Positions 14,804 to 17,695 of a DNA stretch of 17,695 bases are shown piece by piece. Numbering within the stretch: position 1 is the stretch's first letter; the number at the start of each line of letters is the position of its first letter. The notes beneath the pieces are model-generated. The model saw nothing but the letters and a program-made list of their open reading frames with translations, made no database searches and was not told where the DNA came from. Origin of the DNA: an uncultured Eubacteriales bacterium (lineage in GTDB: Bacteria > Bacillota > Clostridia > Oscillospirales > Oscillospiraceae); contig URXY01000041.1 in NCBI GenBank assembly GCA_900552015.1, positions 1 through 17,695 on the forward strand. The letters run 5' to 3'. The translations under genes and the position numbers were made by a program.

Positions 14804-14875
14804 AAGAGTGTCAGGAAGGATTTGAACTCAATTCTTGGCTGATTTGGCCCGCTTTATAGTTGGCTTTCCACTCTC
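14804..14875. repeat. Junction repeats: inverted AAGAGTG/CACTCTC pair with a tRNA T-arm-like core
   Basis: The segment is bounded by AAGAGTG (14804-14810) and CACTCTC (14869-14875). AAGAGTG also occurs directly after the tRNA at 14693-14699, and ATAGATACAC is repeated at 14706-14715 and 14784-14793. Inside, positions 14815-14827 are an inverted copy, with one mismatch, of the tRNA-Gln T-arm sequence GTTCGAATCCTTC (14667-14679). TTGGCT is repeated at 14836 and 14860. No full cloverleaf could be drawn. These look like recombinase arm or core sites, or a tRNA remnant. Confidence 0.45.
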
Positions 14876-14924
14876 AAATATTTTTATCGCTCATCTTTCC
14901 TAAAAAATTTGAAACTTTTTATCG

Positions 14925-14962
14925 AAGAGGTTGGTATCATATTTTGATACCAACCTCTTTTT
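14925..14962 (+). terminator. Intrinsic terminator just upstream of the first element gene
   Basis: A perfect 15-bp stem (AAGAGGTTGGTATCA / TGATACCAACCTCTT) with loop TATTT runs into five T. It begins 170 bases after the tRNA terminator with no gene between, and ends about 15 bases before the ribosome binding site of the next gene. It may shield the element from read-through, act as an attenuator, or double as an operator. Confidence 0.82.
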
Positions 14963-14990
14963 AGTTTACGGAAAAAAGGAGGTTCACCAC

Positions 14991-15668
14991 ATGAACAGCA
15001 GCAACACAGGACAGCAGCTCCGTTACCTCGAAGAAGTTTGCATTTCTCTCCATCGTGCGGGCTTTGAAACAAAGCCGCCGGAAGATTGCCACCTCCCCAT
15101 CCTGTGGAACAATGCACCGCTGTGCCGCATCACCGGCAAGGGCAGCGTGTACTATCGCCGGGAGGATACGGACACGCCACAGGCAGAGGATGCCCTGTTT
15201 CGTATCGAGGACATCGCCGCGAAGACACTGGAGTATATGACCGCTATGGAAACTGCCCCACGGCTCAAGGCGACCGATCTCACTGGTGACTACCGCATCC
15301 TTGCTGACTTTGGTGACGCGGTGCTGGCGGGCCACCCCACCGAGCGCGGCGTCCAGTTTGTGACCTGGGAGTGGGACTTCGACCGAGAGGGCGTCCATCA
15401 CGGACATTATTTTCAGAACGACTACGAAGCCGCCAAACGCGATTTCACTGTGCGCAGCGGGCTTGTTCAAAAAGACGCCCTTTTTGAGCCGGAGCAGCTT
15501 GCAGAGATCTACCGCGCGCTGGCGTTCGTCCGCGAACAGGATGAAACGATTTCCTTCGGGCGGGATCGGGAACTGGCGGAGCTGATGGAGCAGGTCGGCG
15601 GACTGCTGCCCGCGGATGCTCTGCGGCAGCGGGACGCGCCGGAACAGAGCGGCATGACAATGAAATAA
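14991..15668 (+). CDS. Conserved acidic protein of clostridial conjugative elements, function unknown
   Basis: This 225-residue soluble protein has no membrane segment or signal peptide. It is acidic (about 40 Asp/Glu against 26 Lys/Arg by my count). Visible stretches are LRYLEEVCISLHRAGFET near the N-terminus, a central aromatic and acidic block (VQFVTWEWDFDREGVHHGHY) and a polar C-terminal tail. I recall similar proteins beside ardA in clostridial elements but know no function or named domain. The ATG at 14991 is chosen because AAGGAGG lies about eight bases upstream; an in-frame ATG at 14931 would lie within the terminator hairpin. It is flanked by terminators on both sides. A role in entry or anti-defence is only inferred from position. 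Confidence 0.85.
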   Translation: MNSSNTGQQLRYLEEVCISLHRAGFETKPPEDCHLPILWNNAPLCRITGKGSVYYRREDTDTPQAEDALFRIEDIAAKTLEYMTAMETAPRLKATDLTGDYRILADFGDAVLAGHPTERGVQFVTWEWDFDREGVHHGHYFQNDYEAAKRDFTVRSGLVQKDALFEPEQLAEIYRALAFVREQDETISFGRDRELAELMEQVGGLLPADALRQRDAPEQSGMTMK

Positions 15669-15680
15669 GTATCCACGCAG

Positions 15681-15707
15681 GCCGGACAGAAATGTCCGGC
15701 ATTTTTT
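15681..15707 (+). terminator. Intrinsic terminator between the first and second element genes
   Basis: GCCGGACA / TGTCCGGC, a perfect 8-bp stem with loop GAAA, is followed by ATTTTTT. It ends only about eight bases before the GAGGAGG of the next gene, leaving no space for a promoter between. Confidence 0.9.
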
Positions 15708-15726
15708 ATTTTATGAGGAGGAAAAG

Positions 15727-15963
15727 ATGATGGAAGTTTACGGCACGATTCAATTCAGACTCATTCTCCCGCATGTCCCAGGCTTCCAGCAGGAGCCGCT
15801 GCCGGAGCCTGTTTGCAGCCGCTCCCCGGAGTGCAAGGACTGCCCCTATCCCCGCCACGGTTTTCTCTGCTGGGGCGCGGACGGAACCTGCCTGCGGAGC
15901 CGAATGAACGAGATCAACGAGAAAAAGGAGGACAACGATCATGATGAGCGCAGTTCTGAGTAA
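15727..15963 (+). CDS. Small cysteine-rich protein upstream of ardA
   Basis: This 78-residue protein has five cysteines in the pattern C-x5-C-x2-C-x8-C-x6-C (residues 30, 36, 39, 48 and 55), plus His44, which suggests a small zinc- or iron-sulphur-binding fold. A hydrophobic N-terminus (YGTIQFRLILP) precedes it and a charged tail follows. GAGGAGG at 15715-15721 serves either the ATG at 15727 or the one at 15730; the second has the better spacing. It overlaps ardA by 23 bases, so translation is probably coupled. I recall it as a regular companion of clostridial ardA but know no function. DNA or RNA binding is possible, but there is no direct evidence. Confidence 0.78.
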   Translation: MMEVYGTIQFRLILPHVPGFQQEPLPEPVCSRSPECKDCPYPRHGFLCWGADGTCLRSRMNEINEKKEDNDHDERSSE

Positions 15964-17122
15964 TCCAAGCCACCCGAAATACGGTGTGGCAACGATTCCC
16001 TTCCCCATTCCCTGGGACCAATACACATACTGCATGGAGCTGCTGGCGGCGCTGGAGATCGGCGACGCGGTCAAGGCGGACTGCAAGGTGGAGAAGGTCG
16101 ACAGCTTCTACACTGTTCTCAAGCGAGTGGAAATGCTCACGGTCAATGTGGAGGAGCTGAACTACCTTGCCAAGCAGCTGGACAGCTTCGATACCGGCGA
16201 GGCCGCACAGTTTCAGGCAATGGCACACAAGCTGGAACTTTTCGAGCTGAAGGATTTCATCAACCTGACCTTCTGCTGCCAACAGGCCACAGTCATCACT
16301 GACTTTTCCGACCTTGCCGCCATCGGCCGCGACCATTACATGAACCTGCACGGCGGCTGTGCAAGCGTGGATGAACTGAACGCGCTGGACGGCGAGGAAA
16401 CCGCACGGCAGCTCATTGAAAACGGCGGCGGCACGATCACCCCCTACGGCGTGGTCTACGACAACGGCATGAAGCTGGAGCAGGTCTACGATGGCCGGTT
16501 CTTCCCCTGCTATTACTATGAGCCGAAAGTCATCACCGTTGCGGTGACCTCCAAAGCCGAGCCGGAGGACACAGAACACATCACATGGCTGTTCCTCCCC
16601 ATGGTGCAGGAGGAGATCGACCGCGCCCTCCTTCGCGGGGGAATCACAGATCCCGCCGATGTCCGCCTGCGGCTGGAGGACAGCCAGCTCCCCAATGAGG
16701 TGGATGTCCTGTTGGATATGGAGTACGAAACTCTCTCCGACCTCAACGAACTGGCAGAGGCAACGGATGGGTTATCAAAAGCGGATATGGAAAAGCTGGG
16801 CGCCGTGGTCATGCTGGCAAAGCCAAAGTCTGCGGCACAGATCAAAAACCTTGCGGAAAGCCTTGACCTCTTTGACTTCGCCCCCGGCGTGCATACGCCG
16901 CAGGACTACGGCAAGTACATGATCCAGCAGTCCGGCCGCTTTGAGTATGACGAAAACCTCGATGCTTTTTATGACTATGAAAAGTACGGCACGGAGCGCA
17001 TGAACGCGGAGGACGGAATGTTCACCGACCGTGGCTACATCGCCTATAAGGGCTATTACAGCATGGAGGAAGTGATGAACGGCAGCCAGAGCAGCCGCAT
17101 GGAGATGGGAGGGATGATGTGA
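15941..17122 (+). CDS. ardA: ArdA-type antirestriction protein, long clostridial form
   Basis: This 393-residue, strongly acidic protein (about 68 Asp/Glu against 31 Lys/Arg by my count) fits the ArdA family. ArdA proteins mimic B-form DNA and block type I restriction-modification enzymes when a conjugative element enters a new host. Family-like stretches are IPFPIPWDQYTYCMELLAAL, VEELNYLAKQLDSFD, the central LLDMEYETLSDLNELAEA, and the C-terminal FDFAPGVHTPQDYGKYMIQQ followed by a YDYEKYG-type block. It is over twice the length of Tn916 Orf18-type ArdA (about 165 residues); the repeated ELNxLA-type segments suggest tandem or extended modules. The start at 15941 has GGAGG nine bases upstream. 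The stop overlaps the next start as GTGA. Confidence 0.82.
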   Translation: MMSAVLSNPSHPKYGVATIPFPIPWDQYTYCMELLAALEIGDAVKADCKVEKVDSFYTVLKRVEMLTVNVEELNYLAKQLDSFDTGEAAQFQAMAHKLELFELKDFINLTFCCQQATVITDFSDLAAIGRDHYMNLHGGCASVDELNALDGEETARQLIENGGGTITPYGVVYDNGMKLEQVYDGRFFPCYYYEPKVITVAVTSKAEPEDTEHITWLFLPMVQEEIDRALLRGGITDPADVRLRLEDSQLPNEVDVLLDMEYETLSDLNELAEATDGLSKADMEKLGAVVMLAKPKSAAQIKNLAESLDLFDFAPGVHTPQDYGKYMIQQSGRFEYDENLDAFYDYEKYGTERMNAEDGMFTDRGYIAYKGYYSMEEVMNGSQSSRMEMGGMM

Positions 17123-17695
17123 TTATTCAAGCAGAACTCAGGCGGAAACAGTCCGAGTATGAAGGCGAAGCATGCAGTGTAGATAAGGTAATCGAGTTAC
17201 CCGCCCAGCGATTCAAGCAGTTCAGCCGCGCACTGCTGGCTGATTACGATTTCATCGCAGAGAATAAAAACGCCATCCGGCACGATGAGGATGCCAGGCA
17301 CTGTCTGCTCATCCTCGACGCGGATGGAACGGACGGTTTCCTTGTTGACCCACAGGGGTACAACTACGCCCGGTACAGTGCCTTTGTCCCCAACGCCCGC
17401 AGTTTGCTGACACTGGATATGGGGATCGACCGCAGCTACCTTTCGCCGGTAGAGCCTTGGCGCAATGAAAATCGGGATGAAATGCTCCGCATGACGCTGC
17501 GCGTCGAGGGAAAGCCGGACTACACCCTCGTCCTCCCCGCTGACGAGGAATACCCCGATGCGGTGAAGGCTTATCTTGATATTGATGTTTTCGCGGATGC
17601 CATGTTCTGTGATATTCGCTTCAAGGTGCCTTACATCGGCGAGCTGATCCGTGATACGGATTGCCCCGCCGTGGAGGATTACAACGATTTTGCCG
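17119..17695 (+). CDS. Acidic protein coupled to ardA, runs off the window (partial, 5' end)
   Basis: At least 192 residues are encoded from a GTG at 17119 that overlaps the ardA stop (GTGA), with GGGAGGG about five bases upstream, and the frame stays open to the edge. The start MIIQAELRRKQSEYEGEACS is followed by a run with RALLADYDFIAENKNAI, CLLILDADGTDGFLVDPQGY and ARYSAFVPNARSLL. It is acidic and soluble, with no membrane segment seen. It resembles a family found beside ardA in clostridial elements, possibly the one called DUF6329, but I am unsure of that name. The function is unknown; translational coupling to ardA suggests a related role. Confidence 0.8.
   Translation, partial: MIIQAELRRKQSEYEGEACSVDKVIELPAQRFKQFSRALLADYDFIAENKNAIRHDEDARHCLLILDADGTDGFLVDPQGYNYARYSAFVPNARSLLTLDMGIDRSYLSPVEPWRNENRDEMLRMTLRVEGKPDYTLVLPADEEYPDAVKAYLDIDVFADAMFCDIRFKVPYIGELIRDTDCPAVEDYNDFA

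Larger units (their letters stand above)
14691..17695 (+). mobile_element. Probable end of an integrative conjugative element next to tRNA-Gln (partial)
   Basis: Housekeeping genes stop at a tRNA, and an AT-rich gene-free junction with short repeats is followed by ardA and its usual clostridial element companions. tRNA 3' ends are common integrase targets, and ArdA is typical of conjugative elements such as Tn916. No integrase, relaxase, transfer gene or second attachment site is visible, so the boundary and the type (ICE, mobilisable island or remnant) are inferred. The exact junction could be anywhere from about 14660 to 14925. Confidence 0.6.

Noticed and set aside
1..17695. CRISPR array, insertion sequence, riboswitch or rRNA
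   Set aside because: No regularly spaced repeats, transposase, recognisable aptamer or rRNA sequence was seen on either strand.

Overview
The window looks like a chromosomal segment from a GC-rich member of the Clostridia, most likely an Oscillospiraceae-type gut anaerobe. This rests on gene content and style: strong GGAGG-type ribosome binding sites, sigma-A promoters close to TTGACA-N17-TATAAT, a LexA/DinR-type box, a type II pantothenate kinase and a clostridial-type ArdA element. Taxonomy is inferred; no rRNA is present.

Positions 1-14690 are mostly ordinary housekeeping chromosome. In order: a possible gene end (1-65); an EamA-family exporter; an XRE regulator with a membrane tail overlapping a short MGMT-type alkyltransferase; a convergent pair, tcdA and a DUF554 membrane protein (minus strand); a membrane-anchored foldase with two parvulin-like modules; upp, tsaB and tsaE (minus), with tsaE divergent from a SEDS (FtsW/RodA-type) glycan polymerase; a Y-family DNA polymerase with a LexA-like box on its promoter; a small membrane protein; a type II pantothenate kinase divergent from a nicotinate phosphoribosyltransferase; a cardiolipin synthase; and tRNA-Gln(CUG). 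TsaE and TsaB help make the t6A modification of tRNAs, and TcdA cyclises it to ct6A, so two steps of one pathway lie within about 4.4 kb. CoaW and PncB open the CoA and NAD supply routes and share a divergent promoter region.

Positions 14691-17695 look like the end of an integrated conjugative element beside the 3' end of tRNA-Gln. An AT-rich, gene-free junction carries short direct and inverted repeats, an inverted near-copy of the tRNA T-arm and an intrinsic terminator. It is followed by four same-strand genes: an acidic unknown protein, a small cysteine-rich protein, a large acidic ArdA-type antirestriction protein, and an acidic unknown protein that runs off the edge. No integrase, relaxase or second end is visible, so the element call is an inference.

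The most unusual signals are in this right-hand part. Two intrinsic terminators each sit directly before a ribosome binding site with almost no room for a promoter between, which suggests attenuation or processive antitermination. Unknown acidic genes surround ardA in what may be the anti-defence leading region of the element. Two gene-free chromosomal gaps (5275-5407 and 8622-8758) are packed with consecutive hairpins beyond what termination needs.
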